Source of the DNA: Flavobacterium aquariorum
GTDB lineage: Bacteria; Bacteroidota; Bacteroidia; Flavobacteriales; Flavobacteriaceae
DNA: 64,000 nt
Reading direction: 5' to 3'
Assembly (NCBI RefSeq): GCF_003254745.1
Contig: NZ_QKXH01000008.1
Coordinates: 62,001-126,000 of the forward strand
Positions 1 to 9,312 of this stretch are shown one piece after another. The notes below the pieces were generated by a model that worked only from the letters and a program-made list of their open reading frames with translations, made no database searches and was not told where the DNA came from. Each line of letters starts with the position of its first letter. Position 1 is the stretch's first letter. Made by a program: the position numbers and the translations under genes.

Positions 1-162
1 AATAATCATGACAATGCATCTTTTTTTCAATACCAGCCAACATTCAATCCTTTAGATAAATTGGTTGATGCTTATGAAGAAAACAAAAAACTATACGAAC
101 GATTAGTTCAAGCCGAGAAAGAAAAAGTCGAATATTTGGAAAAATTACTAAAAGGAAAATAA
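1..162 (+). CDS. C-terminal end of an XRE-type helix-turn-helix regulator (partial)
   Basis: Frame 1 is open from the window edge and ends in TAA at 160-162, leaving 53 residues. The tail is charged and helical and ends in EKVEYLEKLLKGK, with DAYEENKKLYERLVQAEKE before it. Such a coiled-coil tail is typical of XRE-family regulators of Flavobacteria, which carry their DNA-binding HTH at the N-terminus, here outside the window. The family call rests on the tail alone. It lies just upstream of a palindrome and two transposase genes. Confidence 0.5.
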   Translation, partial: NNHDNASFFQYQPTFNPLDKLVDAYEENKKLYERLVQAEKEKVEYLEKLLKGK

Positions 163-178
163 CCTTTATATAAATAAT

Positions 179-215
179 AAAAGATAATGATATACCCAGT
201 ATACCATTATCTTTT
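179..215. repeat. Palindrome, copy 1, left of the transposase pair
   Basis: Arms 179-195 and 199-215 (17 nt each, one mismatch) flank a 3-nt loop. The core reads gataatgatatac, then cagtatacc, then attatc. It follows the stop at 162 by 16 nt and ends in a T-run, so it could terminate the preceding gene. Further complementarity between 170-180 and 222-236 gives a larger alternative fold. Nearly the same core recurs at 2797-2833, on the other side of the two transposase genes. Confidence 0.65.
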
Positions 216-366
216 ATTTATCTTTTATTATTTATAATACGAGTTAGTTATTCAATTCATTAAAGTTTATGCATTCACTACACATTAAATAAACTACAAA
301 TTATTTATGTATCTATGTGATTTATATTTTTTAAATTCACTTAAAAGAGAATCTGAACTTTAAGAA

Positions 367-1544
367 ATGGAGAAACGTAAAATTTATGACCGTAATTTTA
401 AAGTAAAAGCAATCCAATTGGGTTCCGAAAGAGGTGTGAGAAAAGCTTCCAGAGAACTTGATATAGCGCCTTCACTTATAACTATATGGCGACAGGAGCT
501 GCTTAAATATGGCACTGCGAGTTTTTGCGGAATTGGAAAGTCGAGATTAACCCCTGAAGAAAAAATATTTTCCAAACAAAAAATAAAACTTAAAAGAGAG
601 CTTAAACAATCAGAACTTAAAATTGAAATTTTTAAAAATGGGAGTAAATATGTTTCTCAAGGGAAACTAATGACTTATCATTTTATTGAAAATAATGTAG
701 AAAAATATACACTTGGAAAAATATGCAAAGTTTTTGGAGTAAATAGAAACGCATATATTAAATGGAAAAAGCAAGTAATTTCCCCAACACAACGTCGAAC
801 AAATTTATTAAAAGAAGAAATAACTTCCATATTCTTTGAATACAAAGAAATATATGGCAGTGCAAGAATTGCTGCAGAATTACAAAGTCGAGGCTTTACG
901 ACAAAACAACGACAAGTTGCTAAGTATATGAAAGAACTAGGTCTCGTTAGCAAGATAAGAAGAAATTATAAAATCAAAACTGTTTCACGTTATAATCGTT
1001 GTGCTTTTCCTAATATTTTAAATCAACAATTTACGGTTGAAGAACCTTCTAAAGCTTGGGTCTCAGGGATAACTCGCATCCAAACGAAGAAAAGAGTTTT
1101 ATTTTTAACCATTATTATGGATTTATTTGACAGGAAAATCATCGGGTGGAGCCTAAGCAATGGATTAACCGTTAAAGAAACTACAATACCAGCTTGGGAA
1201 ATGGCTGTTCAAAATCGTAAAACAAAAACAGGTTTAATATTTCATTCTGATAGAGGAATTCAGTATTCTAACAATATGCTTTCCAGTAAAATAGACTCTT
1301 ATAAGTTTATTAGACGAAGTATGAATCGAAAAGGAAATCATTCTGACAATTCTATCTGTGAAAGCTTTTTTACTTCCCTTAAATCTGAACTAGTCGATTT
1401 AAATATACTTCTTCCTAAAGAACAAATGGAACAAAAAATATTTGAATATCTTGGAAATCTACATTAAAAAGACATTCTACTATAGATTATCAAACTTCAG
1501 ACTATGAAAAATTACGAGCCTTCTTTCAAAGAGAATGTAGTTAA
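367..1544 (+). pseudogene. IS3-family (IS150-like) transposase, inactivated
   Basis: The readable frame (367-1467, 366 aa) has an N-terminal HTH of OrfA type (residues about 1-55) and an OrfB-type integrase core in one frame. Two defects are visible against the sister gene at 1504. The first DDE aspartate is lost: WVSGIT here, WVSDIT there. The C-terminus is also frameshifted near 1455-1462: after YLGN the frame stops, while the neighbouring frame continues with KRHSTIDYQTSDYEK, the usual end of this family, to a stop at 1542-1544. The other catalytic region, HSDRGIQYS, is kept. It is clearly a dead copy, about half identical to its neighbour by eye. Confidence 0.85.
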
Positions 1545-2661
1545 ATTAAGTTATGAGCGAGGCAAGGGGCAAATTGCAAGTTTTGCAAGAGAATTGGGAA
1601 TAGCTCCAGATTTCTTGTACAAATGGCGACAAGACTTTGAAAAATTTGGAACAGGGAGTTTTTGCGGATCTGGTCACGTAAAATTAACTCCTGAGCAGGC
1701 TGTAATTTTTAACCTTGAAAAGAAAATTAAAGATTCAAAAATTACGCTGGAAATTTTAAAAAAAGGAACCAAATATGTTTCGCAAGGAAAAATAATGACT
1801 AAACAATTCATTGAGAACAATAAATCTGAATTTTCGATTCAAAAAATATGTGCCGTATTAGAAGTATCGGAAACTACATATTATAGAAGAAAAAAACAAG
1901 AGCTTACAGATACAGAATCTCGAATGATTTTATTAAAACAAGAAATTACATCCATATTTTATGAATTTAAGCAAAGATATGGATGCACCAAAATTACAAA
2001 AGAACTTCAAAGCAGAGGATTTAAAATAAAAAACTCGTCAGTAAAATTTTATATGAGAATGTTGGGTTTACGTAGCAAAGTTAAAAGAAATTATAAGGTA
2101 ACAACTGACTCACATCATAATCACTATGTAGTTCCAAATGTTTTAAATAGAGGATTTACAGTTAATGAGCCTGCTAAAACTTGGGTTTCAGACATAACAT
2201 ATATCCAAACAACCAAAGGCTTTTTATATCTTACCATTGTTATGGATTTATTTGACAGGAAAATCATAGGATGGAGTTTAAGTACCAAAATGAGCACTAA
2301 AGCAACAACTTTGCCCGCTTGGGAAATGGCAGTAAATAACAGGAAAATCACTAAAGATTTAATCTTCCATTCTGATAGAGGTATTCAATATGCTAATAAA
2401 ATTTTCACTAATACATTAGACTCTTATAAGTGTGTTAGACGCAGTATGAGCCGTAAACAAAATCATACTGACAATGCCGTTTCCGAAAGCTTTTTCAGCT
2501 CTTTTAAAAAAGAATTAATTAATCGAAACAAACTTCTGCCGAGAAAACAGATGAGAGCCGACGTATACGAATACATTGAAAATTGGTATAATAAAAAGAG
2601 AAGACATTCATTTTTAGGTTATAAGACAATCGAAGAATTTGATAAAATTAATTTAATTTGA
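1504..2661 (+). CDS. IS3-family (IS150-like) transposase, apparently intact
   Basis: This 385-aa single-frame transposase starts with an HTH domain (residues 1-55) and has an rve/DDE integrase core. The catalytic triad is visible as D in WVSDITYIQ, D in HSDRGIQYA and E in VSESFFSSFKKEL. The C-terminus is complete (RRHSFLGYKTIEEFDK). Most IS3 elements split this into orfA and orfB joined by frameshifting; here both parts are in one frame. The ATG lies inside the degraded tail of the previous copy. I could not find terminal inverted repeats, so the ends of the element are undefined. Confidence 0.88.
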   Translation: MKNYEPSFKENVVKLSYERGKGQIASFARELGIAPDFLYKWRQDFEKFGTGSFCGSGHVKLTPEQAVIFNLEKKIKDSKITLEILKKGTKYVSQGKIMTKQFIENNKSEFSIQKICAVLEVSETTYYRRKKQELTDTESRMILLKQEITSIFYEFKQRYGCTKITKELQSRGFKIKNSSVKFYMRMLGLRSKVKRNYKVTTDSHHNHYVVPNVLNRGFTVNEPAKTWVSDITYIQTTKGFLYLTIVMDLFDRKIIGWSLSTKMSTKATTLPAWEMAVNNRKITKDLIFHSDRGIQYANKIFTNTLDSYKCVRRSMSRKQNHTDNAVSESFFSSFKKELINRNKLLPRKQMRADVYEYIENWYNKKRRHSFLGYKTIEEFDKINLI

Positions 2662-2796
2662 AAATTTAACATTACTGAAAGTACTACAGCAAAAAATCTT
2701 TAATTCTTGTATGATGAATATCTTTGCCAAGTAGATATTTACAACGAAGCTCTTCTAGTGTTACAGTGAATATTTGTTTAATTATATATAAACTAT

Positions 2797-2833
2797 GATA
2801 ATGATATACTCAGTATACCAGTATACCATTATC
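2797..2833. repeat. Palindrome, copy 2, right of the transposase pair
   Basis: Arms 2797-2809 (gataatgatatac) and 2821-2833 (gtataccattatc) match the core of the palindrome at 179-215. This copy carries a tandem duplication of gtatacca (2813-2820 and 2821-2828). It lies 135 nt downstream of the second transposase. The surrounding stretch 2662-2924 holds nothing else that I can name apart from a short hairpin, agagactc/gggtctct, near 2851-2870. Confidence 0.6.
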
Positions 2834-2924
2834 TAAATTAATTCAGAAAAAGAGACTCTACAGGGTCTCTTTCTTGTTTAGGAATGTTTTTGATTTATGG
2901 TGCACAATAATAAAAACCTACAAA

Positions 2925-3182
2925 ATGAACAAGACTATTAAACTCCGTGTAAAAAAGGAAATTGGCAATAGTGATGAGCTTAAAGTATTAAAATTAAAAG
3001 GTGCATTAATTGCCAAAAAGTACACTGAAATTATTCACATTATTGATGAAAATGATGACTTTTACCTTAATTCATTTTCTTCTTCACCAGCCCACAAAAA
3101 GGAGGCGGAAGATTTTATACTAGATTATATTTCAAATAATAATCTTACAGGTACTATTACTTTAGTTAGCACAAAGAATTAA
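2925..3182 (+). CDS. Small hypothetical protein
   Basis: An 85-aa product beginning MNKTIKLRVKKEIGNSDELK. A longer reading from 2874 exists, but its extra 17 residues are not protein-like and the start at 2925 follows an A-rich leader. It is lysine-rich at the N-terminus and mixed alpha/beta in character, with no membrane segment and no recognised motif. It sits between the transposase pair and the mobilisation region and may be cargo of the mobile element. No function can be given. Confidence 0.5.
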   Translation: MNKTIKLRVKKEIGNSDELKVLKLKGALIAKKYTEIIHIIDENDDFYLNSFSSSPAHKKEAEDFILDYISNNNLTGTITLVSTKN

Positions 3183-3270
3183 ATTGTTTTTGACTACCAT
3201 AATTCCCCCAAGATATCCACAAAAATCTTCCTAAAAGCAGTCAGAATTTTATGGATTTTAAAAGTATATT

Positions 3271-3341
3271 GTTTTGAAAAAGTACGCTTCTTTTTTTCTA
3301 TTATTTTTCATTTGCTTTTAAGAAGTGTACACTTTCAAAAG
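3271..3341. repeat. Imperfect inverted repeat in the mobilisation leader
   Basis: Left arm 3271-3292 (gttttgaaaaagtacgcttct) pairs with right arm 3320-3341 (agaagtgtacactttcaaaag) with a few mismatches across a 27-nt AT-rich loop. It belongs to the 640-nt gene-free stretch 3183-3821 in front of the mobilisation genes. Such long structured leaders often hold oriT and its accessory binding sites. It could also be a terminator for the upstream small gene. Confidence 0.5.
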
Positions 3342-3712
3342 ACATTAGAGAATAACTATTTGAGCTTTTTAAAAGTTTAAATAATTCTCTACCCAAAGGA
3401 GAAAAAATCAGCCAAGGTATTGGACATCGGCAACTACGTGCGCATAATGACAATCCTCGTTCCTCGTCCTGTCACCCTTCGGGACTTATAGCACTCCGTT
3501 TACCTAACTGTCCAATTTCAAATCTGCTTTCTTTTTTTCCTTTTTCTTTGGGAAAGTGATTTAGGCTGTAGCGGTTTTGACTACTTCTTTCCATAAAACA
3601 CAACTCCTTCAATCCTAGTAGAAATTTAACTACGATAGGATATATCTTTTTTTCATTTATAAATTAGTGTCAGACTTTTAAAAATCTCAAAGATTGCCAC
3701 GTTCCTGCAATC

Positions 3713-3751
3713 GGCAAGATGAACGGTTGTTAAACAACCGCCTATCTTGCC
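3713..3751. other. Perfect double-arm hairpin, candidate oriT
   Basis: Outer arms ggcaagat (3713-3720) and atcttgcc (3744-3751) and inner arms cggttgtt (3724-3731) and aacaaccg (3733-3740) are perfect, joined by symmetrical 3-nt spacers. It lies 71 nt before a relaxosome accessory gene and a relaxase gene, which is the usual place of an oriT. Further short complementarity (ccacc/ggtgg) follows at about 3751-3777. The nick site cannot be identified from sequence alone. The rest of 3183-3821 has no ORF that I trust. Confidence 0.55.
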
Positions 3752-3821
3752 ACCTATTACCTCGGAACTCGGTGGTGGTGACACTAAAAGGAAGAGAGTT
3801 TGAAAACAATAAAAATGAAAG

Positions 3822-4217
3822 ATGATGAAAAGAGAAAATTCAAACAGAACACGCATTGTTGGGTTAAGGTTTACACCCGAAGAATATGCACAGATTGAGC
3901 GCAAATTTAGAGCAAGTACCTGCCGAAAATTAAGTGACCATATCAGAAGGCACTTATTTAACAAACCTATTGTGACCACTTATCGAAATCAGTCGTTAGA
4001 CGATTTTATTGAAGAAACAATTACGCTTACCAATGAACTAAATTCTATTGGAAACAACATTAATCAAATTGCTAAAAAGGTTAATACATTAAAACAAATT
4101 CCGGAATTTAAGGAACAGTTACTTCGCTTCGAATTTGAGAAAAAAATACTCTTTAATAAAATGGATGAAGTTAGAAACCATACTCAAAAAATATCAGAGT
4201 CATGGTTACAATTATAA
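3822..4217 (+). CDS. mobC: Plasmid mobilisation relaxosome accessory protein (MobC type)
   Basis: A 131-aa basic protein. The N-terminus RTRIVGLRFTPEEYAQIERKF (about residues 9-29) is the ribbon-helix-helix entry typical of MobC-like relaxosome proteins, followed by SDHIRRHLFNKP. The centre, LNSIGNNINQIAKKVN, is the signature helix of Bacteroidota mobilisation proteins. It should bind oriT and help the relaxase open the strand. Its end overlaps the relaxase start by 16 nt, so the two are translated together. ATG codons at 3822 and 3825 are equally possible starts. Confidence 0.85.
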   Translation: MMKRENSNRTRIVGLRFTPEEYAQIERKFRASTCRKLSDHIRRHLFNKPIVTTYRNQSLDDFIEETITLTNELNSIGNNINQIAKKVNTLKQIPEFKEQLLRFEFEKKILFNKMDEVRNHTQKISESWLQL

Positions 4218-5476
4218 AAACAAGTCATTCTATACACAGCATTCTAAATTACAACGAAAACAAAGTTAAAGCAGGAGTTGCTCAATGTATCAGTGCAGTA
4301 AATTATCCATTAGAATTAGAAAAATTGAACTTTACGTTAAAACTAAATAGGTTTTTAAAACTGGCAGAACTTAATGAAAATGCAAAACGAAACAGCGTGC
4401 ATATTTCACTGAATTTTGACCCCTCAGAAAATCATTCTAAAGAAAGACTAATGGCAATTACTGATACCTATATGGAGAAAATAGGCTTCGGAAAACAACC
4501 TTATTTGGTGTACCAACATCACGATGCGGGACATCCGCACGTTCATGTGGTTTCAATAAATATCGAAAGGGATGGCAAACGAATTGATCTCCATCATTTA
4601 GGAATACGAAAATCAGAACCCGCTAGAAAAGAAATTGAAGAACTCTTTGGACTGGTAAAAGCGGAAGGACGAAAAAAGAAAGAGGAATTTAATTTGAAAC
4701 CAATTTCAATGGGAAAAGTTCAGTATGGAAAAATTGAGTCAAAAAAAGCCTTAACCAATGTTTTAAACCAGGTGCTCAATGAGTATAAATATTCAAGTCT
4801 TCCCGAACTGAATGCGGTGCTGAAACAATATAATATTTTGGCAGATAGTGGTAGTGAGAATTCAAAAATATTTTTGGCAAATGGATTAGTGTACCGAATA
4901 CTAAACGAACAGGGCAAACCCATTGGCGTTCCAATTAAAGCAAGTGATTTATATTTTAAACCAACTTTGAAGTTTTTAGAGGGAAAATTTAAAGGAAACG
5001 AAATTAGAAAAGTATCAGAGAAAACACGAGCAAAAAATGCCATTGATAAGGTTCTGCTAAAAGATCGGGAGATATCCATAAAGGAATTGGCAAAGTTATT
5101 GGAAAAAGAAGGCATTCATACTGTCTTTAGAAAAAGTGTCGAAGGTCAATTATATGGCATAACGTATGTTGATCATACTACAAAAAACGTTTTTAATGGC
5201 AGTAGCTTAGGTAAACAATACAGTGGAAAAGCCATTGAAGAACGTTGTGGATTAAAAATTGCTGATGAAGAAAAAAGGAATCAGATGTATAAAAAACTTC
5301 CTCCTAAAGAATCGTTGATTGATATTCTTCAACATCAAAAAGATACACTTACTATTCAAGATTTGGTAAAAGTACTGGATATGCTCTTGCATACTGAATA
5401 CTCTTCTGATTACTTACCATACCAATTGAAAAACAAAAAGAGGGGAAAAAGGAGAAAAGGATTGTCGAATAAATAA
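4202..5476 (+). CDS. Relaxase / mobilisation nuclease
   Basis: A 424-aa protein with a relaxase domain in the first 200 residues. The metal-binding three-histidine motif HHDAGHPHVHVVS lies near residues 103-115, and the N-terminal SIHSILNYNENKV holds the region where the nicking tyrosine is expected. Relaxases nick oriT and stay bound to the transferred strand. The C-terminal half is lysine-rich with no domain that I recognise, and it ends in a strongly basic tail. Together with the upstream gene it makes a mobilisable unit; no type IV secretion genes are in the window, so transfer would need a helper. The gap 5477-5700 has no gene. Confidence 0.88.
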   Translation: MVTIIKTSHSIHSILNYNENKVKAGVAQCISAVNYPLELEKLNFTLKLNRFLKLAELNENAKRNSVHISLNFDPSENHSKERLMAITDTYMEKIGFGKQPYLVYQHHDAGHPHVHVVSINIERDGKRIDLHHLGIRKSEPARKEIEELFGLVKAEGRKKKEEFNLKPISMGKVQYGKIESKKALTNVLNQVLNEYKYSSLPELNAVLKQYNILADSGSENSKIFLANGLVYRILNEQGKPIGVPIKASDLYFKPTLKFLEGKFKGNEIRKVSEKTRAKNAIDKVLLKDREISIKELAKLLEKEGIHTVFRKSVEGQLYGITYVDHTTKNVFNGSSLGKQYSGKAIEERCGLKIADEEKRNQMYKKLPPKESLIDILQHQKDTLTIQDLVKVLDMLLHTEYSSDYLPYQLKNKKRGKRRKGLSNK

Positions 5477-5700
5477 CATCAAATTAATAAAACGCTTGTT
5501 ATTTCAATCAAAAACAATTGTTTTGTACATAATAACAAACATATTTGAACTCTTGACCTTGAAGCTAACATATTAACTTCTACAATAGGACTAAAAAAGG
5601 GAAAATTATTCTCATTTTATGGTTTACCACATTTTTAAAATTATTTTTTTAGATACCTTAGCAAAGAATAAAATCTTACCCTAATAGTTATCATAGAATA

Positions 5701-7269
5701 ATGGCCAAACAAGTTAAAGCAAAGAAAGAAAAAAGCATTGAAGAAACACTTTGGGAATCCGCCAATAAATTAAGAGGAACAGTAGAATCATCTGAATATA
5801 AACACGTTGTTTTAGGATTGATTTTCCTAAAATTTGCCAGTGACAAGTTTGAAGAAAGAAGACAAGAATTGATTGCAGAAGGAAAAGAAAAATACCTTGA
5901 AATAAAGGAATTCTACAATATGTCGAATATTTTCTTTTTGCCTGAAGAATCCCGTTGGTCGTTTATTATTGCCAATTCCAAACAAAATGATATTGCATTA
6001 AAAATTGACACTGCCTTACATACTGTCGAAAAAAACAATCCTGCTCTTAAAGGAGCTTTGCCTGATAATTACTTTTCACGCCTGAATATGGACGTGAGTA
6101 AACTGGCAGCTTTATTAGATACCATAAACAATATTGATACTATAAAAGACAAACAGCAAGATATTGTAGGTCGTGTGTATGAATATTTCCTGAGCAAGTT
6201 TGCCTTAGCCGAAGGAAAAGGAAAAGGAGAATTCTATACCCCAAAAAGTATTGTTAACTTGATTGCCGAAATGATAGAACCTTACAAAGGCGTGATTTAT
6301 GATCCTGCTTGTGGTTCAGGTGGTATGTTTGTACAGTCTATTAAATTTATAGAAAACCACCACGGGAACAAAAAAGAAATTTCCATCTACGGACAAGAAT
6401 ACACGGCTACGACTTATAAGCTTGCCAAAATGAACCTTGCCATTCGCGGTATTGCAGCTAATTTGGGCGATGTTCCTGCGGATACCTTTGGACGTGACCA
6501 ACATCCCGATTTAAAAGCTGATTACATAATGGCTAATCCTCCTTTTAACCAAAAAGATTGGAGAGCCAGTGATGAATTAGTAGATGATCCTCGCTGGAAA
6601 GGCTACGATGTGCCAGCAACAAGCAATGCTAATTACGGTTGGATTTTGAATATGGTTGCCAAACTTTCAGATAATGGCGTAGCAGGTTTTATCTTAGCCA
6701 ATGGCGCACTCTCGGGTGGTGGTGAAGAATATAAAATTCGTAGAAAATTGATCGAAAATGATATTGTAGAGGCTATTGTGATTTTGCCACAAAATATGTT
6801 TTACACCACAAATATTAGTGTGACACTTTGGATTTTGAATAAAAACAAAAAAGCCAGAACAGTGCAATTACCTGATGCTACACGAAAGTATCGCAATAGA
6901 GAAAGCGAAATTTTGTTTTTAGACTTACGTGAAAAAGGAATTCCTTTTGAAAAGAAATTTACGCAATTTTCAGAAGAGAATATTCTTGAAATTACAGAAG
7001 CCTACCACAATTGGCAGACCGATTTATCTGTTTATGAAAATGTTCCTGAGTTCTCTTACTCTGCGACTTTGACAGACCTAATTGCCAAAGATTTTTCTTT
7101 AGTGCCGAGTAAATACATCACTTTTGTCAATCGTGATGAAAATATTGATTTTGAAGATAAAATGAAAGACTTACAAAGTGAATTTTCGGAATTATTAAAA
7201 GCCGAAGAACAGTCTAAAACCGATTTATTAACCGTATTTGAAGAGTTAGGTTATGGGATCGAATTATAA
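5701..7269 (+). CDS. hsdM: Type I restriction-modification system, methyltransferase subunit HsdM
   Basis: A 522-aa N6-adenine methyltransferase. The N-terminal helical HsdM domain (about residues 10-150) begins with IEETLWESANKLRGTVESSE. The SAM-binding motif DPACGSGGM is near residue 201 and the catalytic motif NPPF near residue 280. HsdM works in a complex with HsdS, which supplies sequence specificity, and with HsdR for cleavage. The last 17 nt overlap hsdS. The matching hsdR is far downstream at 18146, with an array of other defence genes in between. Length and motifs are complete, so it is probably active if an HsdS is made. Confidence 0.96.
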   Translation: MAKQVKAKKEKSIEETLWESANKLRGTVESSEYKHVVLGLIFLKFASDKFEERRQELIAEGKEKYLEIKEFYNMSNIFFLPEESRWSFIIANSKQNDIALKIDTALHTVEKNNPALKGALPDNYFSRLNMDVSKLAALLDTINNIDTIKDKQQDIVGRVYEYFLSKFALAEGKGKGEFYTPKSIVNLIAEMIEPYKGVIYDPACGSGGMFVQSIKFIENHHGNKKEISIYGQEYTATTYKLAKMNLAIRGIAANLGDVPADTFGRDQHPDLKADYIMANPPFNQKDWRASDELVDDPRWKGYDVPATSNANYGWILNMVAKLSDNGVAGFILANGALSGGGEEYKIRRKLIENDIVEAIVILPQNMFYTTNISVTLWILNKNKKARTVQLPDATRKYRNRESEILFLDLREKGIPFEKKFTQFSEENILEITEAYHNWQTDLSVYENVPEFSYSATLTDLIAKDFSLVPSKYITFVNRDENIDFEDKMKDLQSEFSELLKAEEQSKTDLLTVFEELGYGIEL

Positions 7270-8520
7270 ACCTATTGGGGATTATATCCAATTAGTGGAT
7301 GAACGCAACAAAGGATTAAAAATAACTTCATTATTGGGACTTAGTATTTCTAAACAATTCATAAAATCAGTTGCGAATACTATTGGCACTGATATGGAGA
7401 ATTACAAAATTATCCGTAAAAATCACTTTGCTTGTAATACAATGCAAGTTCGTCGTGATAAAAAAATGCCTGTAGCTTTATATTTAGAAGATGCACCTGC
7501 AATTATTTCACAAGCGTATCCGATTTTTGAAATCATAAATACAAAAGAATTGCTACCTGAATATTTAATGATGTGGTTTACTCGTTCTGAATTTGACCGT
7601 GAAGCTTGCTTTCATGCCGTTGGTGGTGTGAGAGGAAGCTTAGAATGGGAAGATTTCTGTGGAATGAAATTGTGCCTATCCCTTCAGTTGATAAACAACA
7701 AGAAATTGTTCGAGAATACAACATCATTCAAAACCGTATTGCCTTAAACAAACAACTCATCACTACACTAGAAGAAACTGCTCAGACTATTTACAAACAA
7801 TGGTTTGTGGATTTTGAATTTCCTGATGAAAAGGGAAAACCTTATAAAAGTAATGGAGGGAAAATGATTTGGTGCGAAGAATTGGAGAAGGAGATTCCCG
7901 TAGGATGGGAATATAACTACTTTGGTAATCTAATAGAAACAATTAATGGATATGCTTTCAAAAGTGAAGATTTTGATCTGAAAGGAATTTACCCAATAAT
8001 AAAAATTAAAAATATAAAAGCACCATATGTTTATATTCAAAGTGACACACAGTATTATAATAACAAAATTTCTGCCAATCTTCGAAAGCTAACTGCAAAT
8101 AAAGGAGACATTCTAATTTCGATGACTGGATCGGGAGCAAATCAATTAAATTCAGCAGTAGGTCAAGTCGGTAAGTATTATTATAAAGTAAAAGCATTAA
8201 TTAATCAAAGGGTTTGTAAGATACTACCAAAGCAAGATTTTTATAATGAATTTATTTTTCAATTTATTTCATCTCAAGACATCCAAACGGAATTATTAAA
8301 TGGTTCAACAGGTAGTGCTAATCAAGCTAATATTTCTCCTAACCAAATAAAAGATTTAAAAGTTTTGATACCAGATGAAAATACATTGAAAATTTATTCA
8401 AAAACAGCATCATCAATTGATAATTTTAAAAGTCTAGAAATGATAGATAAACTAGAAGAATTGAATATCTTATTACTTGCGAAAATGACAAAAGTTGAAA
8501 CTAAAATAGAGACAGTTTAA
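7253..8520 (+). pseudogene. hsdS: Type I specificity subunit HsdS, frameshifted
   Basis: Two overlapping frames make one HsdS. The first (from 7253) gives the N-terminal target-recognition domain up to EDFCGMKL. The second gives PIPSVDKQQEIV, the central conserved helix (LEETAQTIYKQWFVDFEF) and the second recognition domain starting IPVGWEYNYFG. The switch falls at TGTG (7671-7674): removing two bases (7673-7674) fuses the frames into a normal 421-aa HsdS. The ATG overlaps hsdM by 17 nt. It may be an inactivating indel, a phase-variable site or a sequencing error. The downstream half could still act as a half-subunit if it is translated. Confidence 0.85.
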
Positions 8521-9266
8521 TGAATGATGAATTAAAATATATTGATTCGTTAACTGATTTTGAACTAGTACAATACTTTCAAGATCATTTAATTTTACGT
8601 TCTACTGGAGGTGGTTTTAACGAAGATGCTTTTGTGAAGAGTAGAGATTTATTGATTTCAAATAAATCGATTTCTCATTTATTACCTAAGTGGTTAACAG
8701 TAAATAGAACAACGGATCAATTTTGGATGTTTATAAAAGCTCGTTATAGTACCTATCAGGAAAGAAGAGAATTTATTTGGGAAGAATTTAATTCTTTGCT
8801 TTCTTATCTTGAAACGGATAAAATATCACCATTAAATGAAACAATCGTTTTTAATGAATCCTATATTCATGCTTTATGGGAAAAAGCCATCGAAAGAAAA
8901 GAAAGTGATCCAGAAGGAGCTATTACTGCTGCTAGAACTTTGATTGAAAGTGTACTGAAATATATTCTTGATGAGCAATCAATTTCATACAACGATGGAG
9001 CGGATCTACCTGTATTGTATAAAGAAGTTGCAAAATCGTTAAATCTTGCCCCTGAACTTCATAACGAAGGTATCTTTAAACAAATTTTAGGTGGTATTAG
9101 TAGTGTTGTTACTGGCTTAGGAGCATTGCGAAATAAATTGGGTGACGCACATGGGAAAAGCAAAACGAATGTAAAACCGAGCGTAAGGCATGGTGAACTT
9201 GCTGTAAATTTAGCTGGTTCAATGGCGGTTTTTTTGTTTAAGAGTTATAAAGAAAAAAAAGAGTAA
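8520..9266 (+). CDS. Abortive infection family protein (Abi_C domain)
   Basis: A 248-aa cytoplasmic protein. The C-terminal half (about residues 125-245) matches the abortive-infection C-terminal family: AARTLIESVLKYILDE, then LPVLYKEVAKSLNLAPE, then FKQILGGISSVVTGLGALRNKLGDAHGK and HGELAVNLAG. The N-terminal half is unassigned. The family is linked with growth arrest after phage infection; its mechanism is not settled to my knowledge. The ATG shares one base with the hsdS stop (TAATG), so translation is coupled to hsdS. This suggests it acts as a guard of the restriction system. Confidence 0.85.
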   Translation: MNDELKYIDSLTDFELVQYFQDHLILRSTGGGFNEDAFVKSRDLLISNKSISHLLPKWLTVNRTTDQFWMFIKARYSTYQERREFIWEEFNSLLSYLETDKISPLNETIVFNESYIHALWEKAIERKESDPEGAITAARTLIESVLKYILDEQSISYNDGADLPVLYKEVAKSLNLAPELHNEGIFKQILGGISSVVTGLGALRNKLGDAHGKSKTNVKPSVRHGELAVNLAGSMAVFLFKSYKEKKE

Positions 9267-9312
9267 TTTTTTAATTAATTATAAATATTATTAAATTAGA
9301 AATTAAAAATAT

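Noticed and set aside
1-2834. Defined insertion-sequence boundaries with terminal repeats
   Set aside because: No pair of IS3-type terminal inverted repeats or target duplication could be matched on both sides of the transposase genes; only the palindromes recur.
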